A DNA stretch of 17,234 nt from DAOVQB01 sp023128935 (GTDB lineage Bacteria > Eisenbacteria > RBG-16-71-46 > CAIMUX01 > WJJG01). Below the pieces are notes generated by a model, which saw only the letters and a list, made by a program, of their open reading frames with translations, made no database searches and had not been told where the DNA came from. The DNA lies in the NCBI GenBank assembly GCA_030628905.1, contig DAOVQB010000089.1, forward strand, positions 1 to 17,234, read 5' to 3'. How positions within the stretch are numbered: the first letter of the stretch is position 1; every line of letters starts with the position of its first letter. Positions 8,427-16,106 of this stretch are shown piece after piece. The position numbers were made by a program, and so were the translations under genes.

Positions 8427-10031
8427 TTAGCGCTTCCAGAAAGACGGGCGCAGCAGCACGAGGACCGTGAAGATCTCCAGCCTACCGAGAAGCATGCATA
8501 GGATGAGGATCCATTTGCCCGGCGCTGGAATCCAGGCATAGGTTTGCGTGGAACCGACCCCGGAGAGCCCTGGACCGATATTCCCGATTGTTGCAGCGAC
8601 AGAGGCCACCGCCGTGGTCAGGTCGGGGATGAAGAGAGTCATGAGGAGCGAACAGACTACGAAGAGCCCGAGGAACAGCAGAAAGAACCCCAGGATACTG
8701 GCGACCATTTCCTCCTGAAGCGTACAGCCACCCACCTTGAGGGGTGAGATCAGGTGTGGCCGCACTACCTTCTTGAGTTCTCTCCAAGCGGTTTTCGACA
8801 CGACCAGGATCCGGATCATCTTCATTCCGCCGCCCGTGGAACCCGCGCACCCGCCCCAGAACATGAGGATCACAAGCAGGAGCCCGAGGACGCGGGGCCA
8901 GCTGTCGAAGTCCGCTGTGCCGTATCCGGTGGTTGTGACGATGGCCACGACCTGGAATGCCGCGTGGCGCAGGGCTCCGCCCAGGCTCTTGACATTGGCT
9001 TCCTGCGCTGCAATGTGGGCCATGTGCTCCTCGGCGCCCCGCGGTTCGAACTGATAATGTGACGCCGATACATCCGCGGCCGGTAGACCTCCGATATAGA
9101 GCACGGCTGTAGTGACGAGTATGGCAGTCAGTACGGTGCCCAAGTAGAAGTGGAGCTCCCGGTTGTGCATGACGGCCGACCAATCTTGGCGGAAGATCAG
9201 ACGGTAATGGATGAAGAAGTTCGTGCCCGCCAGCAGCATGAAGACGACCACGACCCAGTCAATGTAGGCGCTCTGATAGGCGCCGATTGAGGCGTTCCGG
9301 GTTGAGAACCCTCCGGTGGCCATGGTCCCGAATGCATGGCACACGGCGTCCAGGACTTCCATGCCGCCAAGCTTGAGCAGGAGCGTCTCGACGGCGGTGA
9401 GCAGTAGATAGACGCCCCAAAGGACCTTTGCCGTTTCGGCTAGACGTGGCCGGAGACGGTCCGCGCTGGGTCCCGGAACCTCGCCCCGGAACATTTGATA
9501 ACCGCCGACTCCCATGGCGGGGAAGATCGCCAGCGCCAGGGTGATGATACCCATCCCGCCAAGCCAGTGAGTGAGGCTCCGCCACAACAGGAGGCCGCGG
9601 GGGAGCACTTCAATATCTGTGAGGATGGTGGCACCGGTTGTGGTGAACCCGCTCATCACCTCGAAATAGGCATCCGTGAAGGCCGCCAGGATCCCGGCTG
9701 GGCCAACTGCAACCCGCTGCGCGATGAACCAAACGATGAATGGGATGCAGCCGACCAGGGCCAGCGTGATCCAGCCAAGGCTCACGATCGCGAAGCTTTC
9801 CCGGATGCCCTGGTCATCCCGGGCCGATCGGCAGATGGCCTGAAGTAACGTGCCCAACGCCAGGGAGACGAGAACCGACACCAGAAAGGCGATTGTTTCC
9901 GGTTGTGACAGCAGCGCCTGCCCTAGCAGATGCTTTTCATCCCACAGGCAGATCCCAAAGGGGATGAGCAGGACGCCGCCCATGAGCTGCAGTAAGCGGC
10001 CGATCGCAAAAAAGACAGCCTTGGCCTTCAT
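8427..10031 (-). CDS. trkH: Potassium uptake protein TrkH (membrane subunit)
   Basis: A 534-residue inner-membrane potassium channel/transporter subunit with the four pore-loop repeats of the Trk/Ktr/HKT superfamily. The filter segments are SGFTTTGAT (127-135), GTMATGGFST (235-244), VTTTGYGT (365-372) and ATIGNIGPG (480-488), each with the conserved filter Gly. GWITLALVGCIPF and LTHWLGGMGII are also typical. An extracytoplasmic insert of about 35 polar residues (317-352, with Glu and His) precedes the third pore loop and looks longer than in Escherichia coli TrkH. The start codon lies 3 bases after the trkA stop with no clear Shine-Dalgarno, so translation is probably coupled to trkA. The two products form the gated Trk complex. 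Confidence 0.95.
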   Translation of the reverse strand: MKAKAVFFAIGRLLQLMGGVLLIPFGICLWDEKHLLGQALLSQPETIAFLVSVLVSLALGTLLQAICRSARDDQGIRESFAIVSLGWITLALVGCIPFIVWFIAQRVAVGPAGILAAFTDAYFEVMSGFTTTGATILTDIEVLPRGLLLWRSLTHWLGGMGIITLALAIFPAMGVGGYQMFRGEVPGPSADRLRPRLAETAKVLWGVYLLLTAVETLLLKLGGMEVLDAVCHAFGTMATGGFSTRNASIGAYQSAYIDWVVVVFMLLAGTNFFIHYRLIFRQDWSAVMHNRELHFYLGTVLTAILVTTAVLYIGGLPAADVSASHYQFEPRGAEEHMAHIAAQEANVKSLGGALRHAAFQVVAIVTTTGYGTADFDSWPRVLGLLLVILMFWGGCAGSTGGGMKMIRILVVSKTAWRELKKVVRPHLISPLKVGGCTLQEEMVASILGFFLLFLGLFVVCSLLMTLFIPDLTTAVASVAATIGNIGPGLSGVGSTQTYAWIPAPGKWILILCMLLGRLEIFTVLVLLRPSFWKR

Positions 10032-10034
10032 CGC

Positions 10035-11390
10035 CTATCGCTTTCGAAAGAGCTTCTCGATCTTGCGCGCTGACTTGGGCTGGGTGACCACAATGACGCT
10101 GTCGCCCTCCTTGATCCGGGTATCGCCTCCCGGGATCAGCGGAACTCCCTCATGCACCACAGCCCCCGCAATGGCCTTGCTGCGGAACGTTTGCCAGACC
10201 TTGCGCAGCGGCCCACTAGTGATCTTGCTGCCGGGTTCTGCCAGGATCTCGATCGATTCGATGTCAAGGTCCCGCAACTGCAGTTCCATGGACATGCGCC
10301 CGCGATGGATCAGGTCCATGATCTCCCGTGCCACTGCTCGCCGCGGACTGACGACGTGCTGAACCCCGATCTCCCGGAAGAGGCGATTGCTCTGCGGCTC
10401 GTAGGAGATGGCGGCGACCTTGGGGGTGCCCTCGGAGCGGGCCAGAAGCGCGCTCATCACATTGGGAGTGGTGGCCCGCCCGGCGCCCACGAAAATGTCA
10501 GACCCGGCCACGTTGACCTCGCGCAGGACGTCGCGCTCGGTTGGATCTCCGTGAATGACCTCAACACCGCCTAGATTCTCAGCCGCCCGAAGGCCGTGGG
10601 CTTGGTCGGGATCGACGAGCGTTACATCCTCGACCCACGACTTGAGCGCATCGCATAGAAGGATCGCGGTTCTTCCGTCTCCGGCGATGACAGCCTTGCG
10701 GACCCGGCGCCCGGCGAGACCAAGGAATTCCATGTACTTGGGCAGGGAAGCGCGGGGAATTACGGTCGTGAAATCGTCACCGGGCTTGAAAACATCCGCC
10801 CCTGTTGGAATCCGCGTCTCTCCCTCCCGCCGGAGGGCGACGGCCAGCAAGCGGTGCGTACCGGCCATCTGAATCGCCTCGGCCAGAGTATGACCGATGA
10901 TCGGCATGGCCTCTTTCATCACATGGCGTACGATCAGAACCTCACCATCGTGGTAGCTGAAGACCTCCTCCACATCCGGAATCATGGCAATTTGATCGAT
11001 GATCCGCACACTCAGTCTCTCGGGGTCGATGAATTGGGTTATCCCGAGCTTCTGCATGTCGACCTTGGTGCTGCGTCCCGAGAATTCCCGGCTGCGAATG
11101 CGGGCGATACGGCTCTCGACACCCCACTGCTTGGCCAAGCCGCAGACCAGGATATTGACCTCGTCGACGGAGGTGACCGCCAGCACCATCTGGGCCTCTC
11201 GCAAGCCAGCCCCATCCAAGGCACTCGGGCTGCTTCCCGAACCCTCCACGACGAGGATGTCCAGCTTCTCCCGAATCGAAGCGCAGCGCTGTGGGTCATG
11301 CTCCACCAGGGAGACGTCGTGCTGCGCCCTTTGCAATTGGACTGCCAAGTCGAAACCAACCGTCCCAGCTCCGACGATCACTATCTGCAC
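10035..11390 (-). CDS. trkA: Trk potassium uptake regulatory subunit TrkA
   Basis: A 451-residue cytoplasmic NAD(H)-binding gating subunit for TrkH, built as two RCK (TrkA_N plus TrkA_C) repeats. The first Rossmann motif is IVGAGTVGFDLA at the N-terminus, with the acidic residue of LVEHD ending the second strand. The second repeat begins near residue 235 with IAGDGRTAILL, a GDGRTA variant of the usual glycine-rich loop. A TrkA_C domain closes the protein, with DTRIKEGDSVIVVTQP. The length matches the family (about 450-460). The start is GTG at 11390-11388, with GGGGAGG seven bases upstream (complement of 11398-11404). It is the first gene of the trkA-trkH operon. The divergent spacer upstream should hold its promoter, but I could not identify a clear one. 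Confidence 0.95.
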   Translation of the reverse strand: MQIVIVGAGTVGFDLAVQLQRAQHDVSLVEHDPQRCASIREKLDILVVEGSGSSPSALDGAGLREAQMVLAVTSVDEVNILVCGLAKQWGVESRIARIRSREFSGRSTKVDMQKLGITQFIDPERLSVRIIDQIAMIPDVEEVFSYHDGEVLIVRHVMKEAMPIIGHTLAEAIQMAGTHRLLAVALRREGETRIPTGADVFKPGDDFTTVIPRASLPKYMEFLGLAGRRVRKAVIAGDGRTAILLCDALKSWVEDVTLVDPDQAHGLRAAENLGGVEVIHGDPTERDVLREVNVAGSDIFVGAGRATTPNVMSALLARSEGTPKVAAISYEPQSNRLFREIGVQHVVSPRRAVAREIMDLIHRGRMSMELQLRDLDIESIEILAEPGSKITSGPLRKVWQTFRSKAIAGAVVHEGVPLIPGGDTRIKEGDSVIVVTQPKSARKIEKLFRKR

Positions 11391-11450
11391 TCTCGAACCT
11401 CCCCACTATGCGCTCTGCAGCCTCTGGGCCCGCATCCGGTTTGCCTCCGG

Positions 11451-11466
11451 TGCTCACCCCTGAGCA
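11451..11466. promoter_or_regulatory. Hairpin/palindrome TGCTCA-N4-TGAGCA
   Basis: A perfect 6-bp inverted repeat with loop CCCC, 61 bases upstream of the trkA start codon. A third copy of the arm, TGCTCAGG (11500-11507), is inverted relative to CCTGAGCA (11459-11466). The GCTCA-N4-TGAGC core recurs at 16108-16123. It may be an operator for a dimeric regulator. Confidence 0.3.
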
Positions 11467-11611
11467 TGGCGCTTGGGGTTCCTACCCGCGATGGCACCCT
11501 GCTCAGGACATGGCACTGCCCTTTGGCGGGCCGCACTGGGTAAGCTCCAGCGGCGGCAATCCACGGGACTCTAGAGCTTCAGACCGAGGCCCTCAACCCG
11601 AAATGGAGCGC

Positions 11612-11695
11612 GGATGCGGCGGTCGCGCGGGGGTGGGTGGGGAGTGGGCAGGGGATGGCGGCGGTCGCGCGGGGGCGGGCGGGGTGAGCAGGGGG
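11612..11695 (+). repeat. 42-bp tandem repeat (two copies) with two G-quadruplex motifs
   Basis: GCGGCGGTCGCGCGGGGG at 11616 recurs at 11658, a 42-base period, with diverged G-rich tails. Each copy carries four or more G-runs of at least three. Copy 1 has runs of 5, 3, 4, 3 and 4 at 11629-11654 with loops of 1, 1, 3 and 2 bases. Copy 2 has runs of 5, 3, 4 and 8 at 11671-11698 with loops of 1, 1 and 6. Both fit the canonical G-quadruplex pattern on the plus strand. Confidence 0.75.
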
Positions 11696-11738
11696 GGGCA
11701 ACAGTCAGGCTGGTGGCGCCCCTGTCGACGCAGGCTCC

Positions 11739-11767
11739 TTGAAGTCCGGACAGTTGCACGCTATATG
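11739..11767 (+). promoter_or_regulatory. Sigma70-like promoter for the barrel-SppA gene
   Basis: TTGAAG (11739-11744), a 17-base spacer and TATATG (11762-11767) match the -35 and -10 consensus at 4 of 6 positions each, at the optimal spacing. The predicted transcript would start near 11774 and leave a leader of about 94 bases before ATG 11868. Confidence 0.4.
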
Positions 11768-11855
11768 TCTGCCAGTGCTCGGAGACGACCGCAGCGATGC
11801 GGCGCGGAGGTTGGGCGCAGACGATCCCCTGAGGTGGTTGGGTGACGGTTTGGAT

Positions 11856-11862
11856 AGGGAGG
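11856..11862 (+). promoter_or_regulatory. Ribosome-binding site that fixes the start of the barrel-SppA gene
   Basis: AGGGAGG ends five bases before ATG 11868. The upstream in-frame ATG at 11739 lies on the -35 box of the predicted promoter and has no comparable site. Confidence 0.7.
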
Positions 11863-11867
11863 CCAGC

Positions 11868-14591
11868 ATGCGGAAAAGCACTTCAGATAGGGTTGAGAGG
11901 ATGCCTCGAGGCAGCCAAGCCCAGGCATCTCATTGGACTGGCGAAAAATCCGCGCAAATTGCTCTTGGGATCATGCTCTGCCTCCTGCCGCCGGTCACTG
12001 CGGTGGCTGGAGAGGGAGGAGAAGGCCAGCGTGCGCTGCCTGACTACCGCGCAGAGGTGGAGGCGCTGGTGGACGTTCCCGGAGCGTCCGGCAGTGTGGC
12101 TGCCGGGACCATTAACCCTGCTGCCTGGGTGATCCAACCGGCTGGTGGACTCTATTGCGGATTCACCGTAGCCGACAGCGGCCGCGACAAGGGAGAACTC
12201 GAGAATCTCCAGGCGATTCTCTCGTTCCGGAAGCTGGCCTTCGCATACAGGCGCCATTACCTCTGGGATGGGGCGCAGCGCGATGCCCATCTCGATGAAT
12301 ACACGCTGGGCATCGGAGGAGGCAACCGCGGCCACGCCTTCGGGCTGTCCTACTCGTGGAGCAGGGGAAGAGGCGACCTCATGCCGCGCCACGAGCGCCT
12401 GGCGGTGGGCGATATCTTTCGCTTGCGCCAGTTTTCTCTGGGGATGTCTGCCACCTGGGATCTCGAGGAAAAGGACAACTTCTGGCAGGTCGACGTCGGC
12501 GTCAGGCCCTTTGGCCCGCGGCTGACACTCTTTGCCGACGCGGTGCAATCTTACGGGGAGCGCTTCAAGGATATTACCGTGGGCTACGGCCTAGCGGCGA
12601 CCCCGATCCCGGGCCTGACCTTGGCCGCGAAGGCCAACGACTTCGGTGACTTCACCAACTACAGCGTCCGTGCTGGGATCTGCATCGGTCGTGGTTCCTT
12701 GCGGCCTGAGGCTCGCATGCGCCTGAATGAGGACGGCGATCATGTAGCTTCCACCTACGTCCTGGAAACAGGTCCCTACCAGCCACCCCTGGGGCGCGGC
12801 CTACTGAGGAAGGGGCGGCGTTTCCCCGAACTCGATCTCCGCGGTCCGATGACCTATCGGCGCTATCGGTGGTTCGACGAGCGACGCTCGCTGCTCGGCA
12901 CACTGAGGCAGATCAACCGCTGTGCTGAAGATCCGCGCATTGGTGGTGTCGTGCTCAACCTCTCGGGGATGAGGATTGGTCCCGAGAAGGTTTGGGAATT
13001 GCGCGAGCAGCTGGCGGGTTTGCGGGCCCAGGGCAAGAAGGTGATCGTCTACTTCGACCGGGTGGGTATGGTTGGCTACATGCTTGCCAGCGTGGCCGAT
13101 CAGATCTGGATGGACCCCCAGGGGATGCTCTCAATTCCGGGGCTCTGTTTTGGGAAGACCTACGTCCACAATGCGCTTGAGAAGCTCGGGATAGAGATTC
13201 AGGAGCTGCGCTTCTTCACACACAAGTCGGCCATGGAGAGCTTCACACGAACTTCGATGTCCGAGGCGGACCGCGAGCAGATCACCGATCTGCTCGACGA
13301 CATCTACCAGCTTCTTTCGGGCACCGTGACCAGCGCTCGCGGCATCACGCCGCAGGAGTGGGATCGGTTGGTCGATGAGAAGGCCATGCTGCTTCCGCAG
13401 GAAGCTCTCGAAGCGGGCCTGGTCGACTCGATTGGAACCCTCAAGGATGCCAAGGATGTCGCCAGAAAGGCGGAGCGGCGCCCCATGGGGGGCGAGCCAG
13501 GTCCAAGTCTGGCGGGTGTCATGGGCGATCCGGTTTGGGGTCCCCTGCAGTGGGGTGAGCCCGACCGCATCGCGATTCTCTATGCGATCGGACCCTGCCA
13601 GATGGATGCGGGCATCAATGGCCGCGTGCTCTCGAAGAAGATCAAGACCGCGCGCGAAGACAAACGGGTCAAGGCCATCGTGCTGCGCGCTGATTCGCCG
13701 GGTGGCGATCCGCTTCCCAGCGACTTGGTCGCGCGCGAGCTGCTGGAGACCTCCAAGGTCAAGCCGGTCATCGTTTCGCAGGGCATGGTAGCTGCCTCAG
13801 GCGGATACTGGATCAGTATGTACGGGGACAGCATCGTGGCCGCGCCGCTGACGATCACGGGCTCAATCGGAGTCATCGGCGGCTACGCGTGGGACAACGG
13901 ACTAGGTGACAAGATTGGCTTCACCTATGACTTTGTCAAGCGCGGCGAACACGCAGATCGCGAAAGCGGCATCCGGCTACCATTTATAAACCAGGTTTTA
14001 CCAAATCGACCCTATACCGACAAAGAGTGCCGCCGCGCTGAAAAGATCATCCGGGATCTCTATGATAATTTCGTGGGTCAGGTTGCCAAGGGGCGCGGTA
14101 TGACGAAGCAAGAGGTCGATCAGATCGGCCAGGGGCGCATATGGAGCGGCATCCGCGCTAAGCGCAATGGACTGATCGATGAGATTGGAGGCCTTTGGGA
14201 GAGCCTGCGTATCGCCAAGGAGGCGGCTGGGCTTCCAACATCGCGCCGGATCCAACTCACCGAGGGGCCCCAGCTGGGGGCGTTCAACCTGGGCGCGCTT
14301 TTTAGGCGCTCGCGGGTTAGTGCCCTGTGGGAGTCACCACAGCAGGCGGATGCGCCCACCCCTTCCTCGGGGCGCACGTTTGCGGACGACCTATCGCGCG
14401 CGGCGTCCGAGGAGGGTCCCTGGAGCCTGGGACGGGAAGATTCCTGGATACGCGCGCTGCTTGGCGATGTGGACTTCAGCATGTTGACCCAGGCCCAGAA
14501 GGTCTATCTCGAGTACATGCTCAGGTCGCAGGGTCGTCCCATTCTATTGATGAAGCCCATCGAAATGGGGCCCGACCTGGAGCTGCGCTAG
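11868..14591 (+). CDS. Predicted outer-membrane barrel domain fused to SppA-type (S49) peptidase
   Basis: A 907-residue envelope protein. Residues 1-48 form a signal peptide with a long n-region and core IALGIMLCLLPP. Residues about 57-310 are an unrecognised domain of alternating beta-strands with aromatic and glycine residues, looking like a small outer-membrane barrel (LPDYRAEVEALV, NPAAW, FGLSYSWSRG, GPRLTLFADAV). Residues about 320-850 are a full tandem-repeat signal peptide peptidase of family S49. The catalytic Lys453 lies in HKSAMESF of the first repeat, and the nucleophile Ser644 in VAASGGYWISMYGD of the second. The 191-residue spacing is close to that of Escherichia coli SppA (Lys209/Ser409). 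A 60-residue tail follows. Ordinary SppA is an inner-membrane-anchored periplasmic protease of cleaved signal peptides; here the barrel would move it to the outer membrane, which is inference. The next gene encodes a barrel-only paralogue. Confidence 0.9.
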   Translation: MRKSTSDRVERMPRGSQAQASHWTGEKSAQIALGIMLCLLPPVTAVAGEGGEGQRALPDYRAEVEALVDVPGASGSVAAGTINPAAWVIQPAGGLYCGFTVADSGRDKGELENLQAILSFRKLAFAYRRHYLWDGAQRDAHLDEYTLGIGGGNRGHAFGLSYSWSRGRGDLMPRHERLAVGDIFRLRQFSLGMSATWDLEEKDNFWQVDVGVRPFGPRLTLFADAVQSYGERFKDITVGYGLAATPIPGLTLAAKANDFGDFTNYSVRAGICIGRGSLRPEARMRLNEDGDHVASTYVLETGPYQPPLGRGLLRKGRRFPELDLRGPMTYRRYRWFDERRSLLGTLRQINRCAEDPRIGGVVLNLSGMRIGPEKVWELREQLAGLRAQGKKVIVYFDRVGMVGYMLASVADQIWMDPQGMLSIPGLCFGKTYVHNALEKLGIEIQELRFFTHKSAMESFTRTSMSEADREQITDLLDDIYQLLSGTVTSARGITPQEWDRLVDEKAMLLPQEALEAGLVDSIGTLKDAKDVARKAERRPMGGEPGPSLAGVMGDPVWGPLQWGEPDRIAILYAIGPCQMDAGINGRVLSKKIKTAREDKRVKAIVLRADSPGGDPLPSDLVARELLETSKVKPVIVSQGMVAASGGYWISMYGDSIVAAPLTITGSIGVIGGYAWDNGLGDKIGFTYDFVKRGEHADRESGIRLPFINQVLPNRPYTDKECRRAEKIIRDLYDNFVGQVAKGRGMTKQEVDQIGQGRIWSGIRAKRNGLIDEIGGLWESLRIAKEAAGLPTSRRIQLTEGPQLGAFNLGALFRRSRVSALWESPQQADAPTPSSGRTFADDLSRAASEEGPWSLGREDSWIRALLGDVDFSMLTQAQKVYLEYMLRSQGRPILLMKPIEMGPDLELR

Positions 14592-14633
14592 GGTCGGCGC
14601 GGGATGGCACTGACCAGATCGAGAGATGGAGGT

Positions 14634-14714
14634 ATTGAGTTGAAGGGACGCCGGCGAGATATTGAGTTGAAGGTACGCCGGGGAGGTATGGAGTTGAATG
14701 GACCCCGGTGGTGT
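14634..14714 (+). repeat. 27-bp tandem repeat, three copies, at the start of the barrel paralogue
   Basis: Units at 14634-14660, 14661-14687 and 14688-14714 follow ATTGAGTTGAAGG then ACGCCGG. The third copy is the most diverged (ATGGAGTTGAATGG). The period is divisible by three, so the frame is kept; in frame the units begin IELKG, IELKV and MELNG. Copies 1 and 3 are preceded by GGAGG with TTG seven bases later, resembling a repeated ribosome-binding and start site. Confidence 0.8.
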
Positions 14715-15566
14715 GTTGGTGCCGTGGGCGTGAGGGTGCTCGTTCTCGTGGCTGCAGCCGGACTCTTATGGGGAGGCTGCTCTGGCGCGCGTGCGGCGGA
14801 CGATAAAAACCGGGGTCTGCCAGACTATCGTGAAGAGGTTGAGATCCTAGTGGGTACGCCTGCTTCTTCACACAGCCTGATGGCCGGCGTTTTCAATCCA
14901 GCTGCCTGGGGCGCAGCGGGCAGCAACGGGTTTTTTGTCAGTTTGATGGACCGCGCCACGCTGTGCGGCGATGCAAAGGACTGGAAATTCATCCTTACTG
15001 ACAGGCAAATGGCCTTCGCGATGCAGCGGTTTCAGATGATCGGCACGGATGGCAACTGGGAGCACCAGGATGAGTACACGATCGGCTTCTTTGGCGGAAA
15101 TCCTAGGCGCACCCGCGGGATTTCCTACTCTTGGAGCAACGGGGCCAAAGCCTTGCGGGAGCGCCACCGCCGGATCACAACTGGCAGCGTCTCTCGCTGG
15201 AACCAACTGTCACTGGGGTGGGCCACGACATTCGACGTTGAGGTAAAGGACTACTCCATGCAAGCGGACATCGGTGTATATCCCTGCGGCCCCCGGCTGG
15301 CGCTCTTTGCCGATGCGGCCTATAGATACCAAGAGGAGTTCGAAGATATCACGACCGGATATGGTGTGGAGCTGCGACCCCTGGAATGCCTTTTCCTGGC
15401 GGGGAAGCTCCGCGATGATGGAAACTACAGCGTGCGATTGGAACTGGCACTGCAAAGCAAATTCCGTGCAAGCGGGCGGATGCACATGAATGCGGACAAT
15501 GATCATCTCGCCACAACCTATACGATTGGGAGTGTGGGCTCCAGCTGGGCACGCGGTGTACGCTAG
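14688..15566 (+). CDS. Stand-alone predicted outer-membrane barrel protein, paralogue of the SppA-fused domain
   Basis: An exported protein of 292 residues from this start. The signal peptide has core VRVLVLVAAAGLL and GARA before the cut; the Cys in WGGC is a poor lipobox. The mature part aligns along its whole length with residues about 57-310 of the preceding barrel-SppA protein: LPDYREEVEILV, NPAAW, DEYTIGFFGGN, ISYSWSNG, GPRLALFADAA, DITTGYG, NYSVRLE and DHLATTYT each have counterparts there. The opening 31 residues share 20 identities. No peptidase part is present. Function unknown; probably a partner or dosage copy of the fused barrel. The start is uncertain: ATG 14604 (12 bases after the upstream stop) and TTG 14640 or 14694, both placed seven bases after GGAGG, are alternatives. 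I list ATG 14688 because it gives a normal signal peptide, although its GGAGG is too close. Confidence 0.82.
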   Translation: MELNGPRWCVGAVGVRVLVLVAAAGLLWGGCSGARAADDKNRGLPDYREEVEILVGTPASSHSLMAGVFNPAAWGAAGSNGFFVSLMDRATLCGDAKDWKFILTDRQMAFAMQRFQMIGTDGNWEHQDEYTIGFFGGNPRRTRGISYSWSNGAKALRERHRRITTGSVSRWNQLSLGWATTFDVEVKDYSMQADIGVYPCGPRLALFADAAYRYQEEFEDITTGYGVELRPLECLFLAGKLRDDGNYSVRLELALQSKFRASGRMHMNADNDHLATTYTIGSVGSSWARGVR

Positions 15567-16081
15567 TGCGTTTGAATCACAATGTAGATCACCATCGCCA
15601 ATCCGATAGCCATCTTGATCAGGGTTGATGACAACTTGCCCAGGAATGCGCCCCCGCCGGAAGGCATGCTTTCGCGCAGGCGGCGCAGATGAATCCACTC
15701 CAGCAGGATGGCGCCGACCGCCGCCCCGGCGAATGAGCCAATGATGGATCCGATCACGGGGAGGATGGGTGTGCCAATGATGGCCCCCGCGATCCCGCCG
15801 GCGAATGCGCCGATCATGCCCCACTTGGATGCGCCGTAGCGCCTGGCCATGGCGCTGCCCAGGAAGGCTTCGATGATCTCACCCAACACCACAAACGCGG
15901 CCATGCCCCCAATCGCCCAGAGAGAGACCGCGTGGAACTTCGTGACGATCCCCACGACCAACGCCGCTCCCAAGATGATGAAGTTTCCCGAGAGGCCGAG
16001 CGGGATGCCGATCAGGCCTCCTAGGAGTATGAGGTCGAGCAGGATCAATAGAGCAATTTTAGCTATCACATCCCAGGGCAT
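15563..16081 (-). CDS. DUF456 family small integral membrane protein
   Basis: A 172-residue inner-membrane protein with about four to five hydrophobic segments: IALLILLDLILLGGLIGIPLG, FIILGAALVVGIVT, a glycine/alanine-rich pair around KWGMIGAFAGGIAGAIIG and PVIGSIIGSFAGAAVGAILLE, and a C-terminal LIKMAIGLAMVIYIVI. The layout and the S-KWG-IGA-GG-IG motif match the DUF456 family, whose function is unknown. I start at ATG 16081 because AGGTG lies six bases upstream. An ATG at 16105 would add eight residues but has no Shine-Dalgarno. Its stop codon overlaps that of the convergent barrel gene at CTAG (15563-15566). It is divergent from the aminopeptidase gene. No functional link to either neighbour is evident. 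Confidence 0.85.
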   Translation of the reverse strand: MPWDVIAKIALLILLDLILLGGLIGIPLGLSGNFIILGAALVVGIVTKFHAVSLWAIGGMAAFVVLGEIIEAFLGSAMARRYGASKWGMIGAFAGGIAGAIIGTPILPVIGSIIGSFAGAAVGAILLEWIHLRRLRESMPSGGGAFLGKLSSTLIKMAIGLAMVIYIVIQTH

Positions 16082-16106
16082 GGGGCACACCTGTATTCCG
16101 AACATC

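Larger units (their letters stand above)
11391..11867. other. 477-bp divergent spacer between trkA and the barrel-SppA gene
   Basis: Holds, in order: the trkA ribosome-binding site, a 6-bp-stem hairpin (11451-11466), paired ATGGCAC words (11491-11497 and 11510-11516), a 42-bp G-rich tandem repeat (11612-11695), a sigma70-like promoter (11739-11767) and the Shine-Dalgarno of the fusion gene (11856-11862). A plus-strand frame stays open across it, but its product is low-complexity Gly/Arg sequence continuing out of antisense trkA, so I do not call a gene. Confidence 0.7.

Noticed and set aside
11511..11526. Sigma54-like promoter (TGGCAC followed by TTTGGC)
   Set aside because: TGGCAC matches, but the -12 element lacks the GC dinucleotide at the required 10-base distance from GG.
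11291..11845. Plus-strand open frame of 184 codons across the trkA 5' end and the spacer
   Set aside because: It is antisense to trkA and then low-complexity Gly/Arg from the G-rich repeat, with no recognisable domain.
11739..11867. Longer version of the barrel-SppA protein starting at ATG 11739
   Set aside because: The extra 43 residues lie over the predicted promoter and leader, have no ribosome-binding site, and would push the signal peptide far inside.
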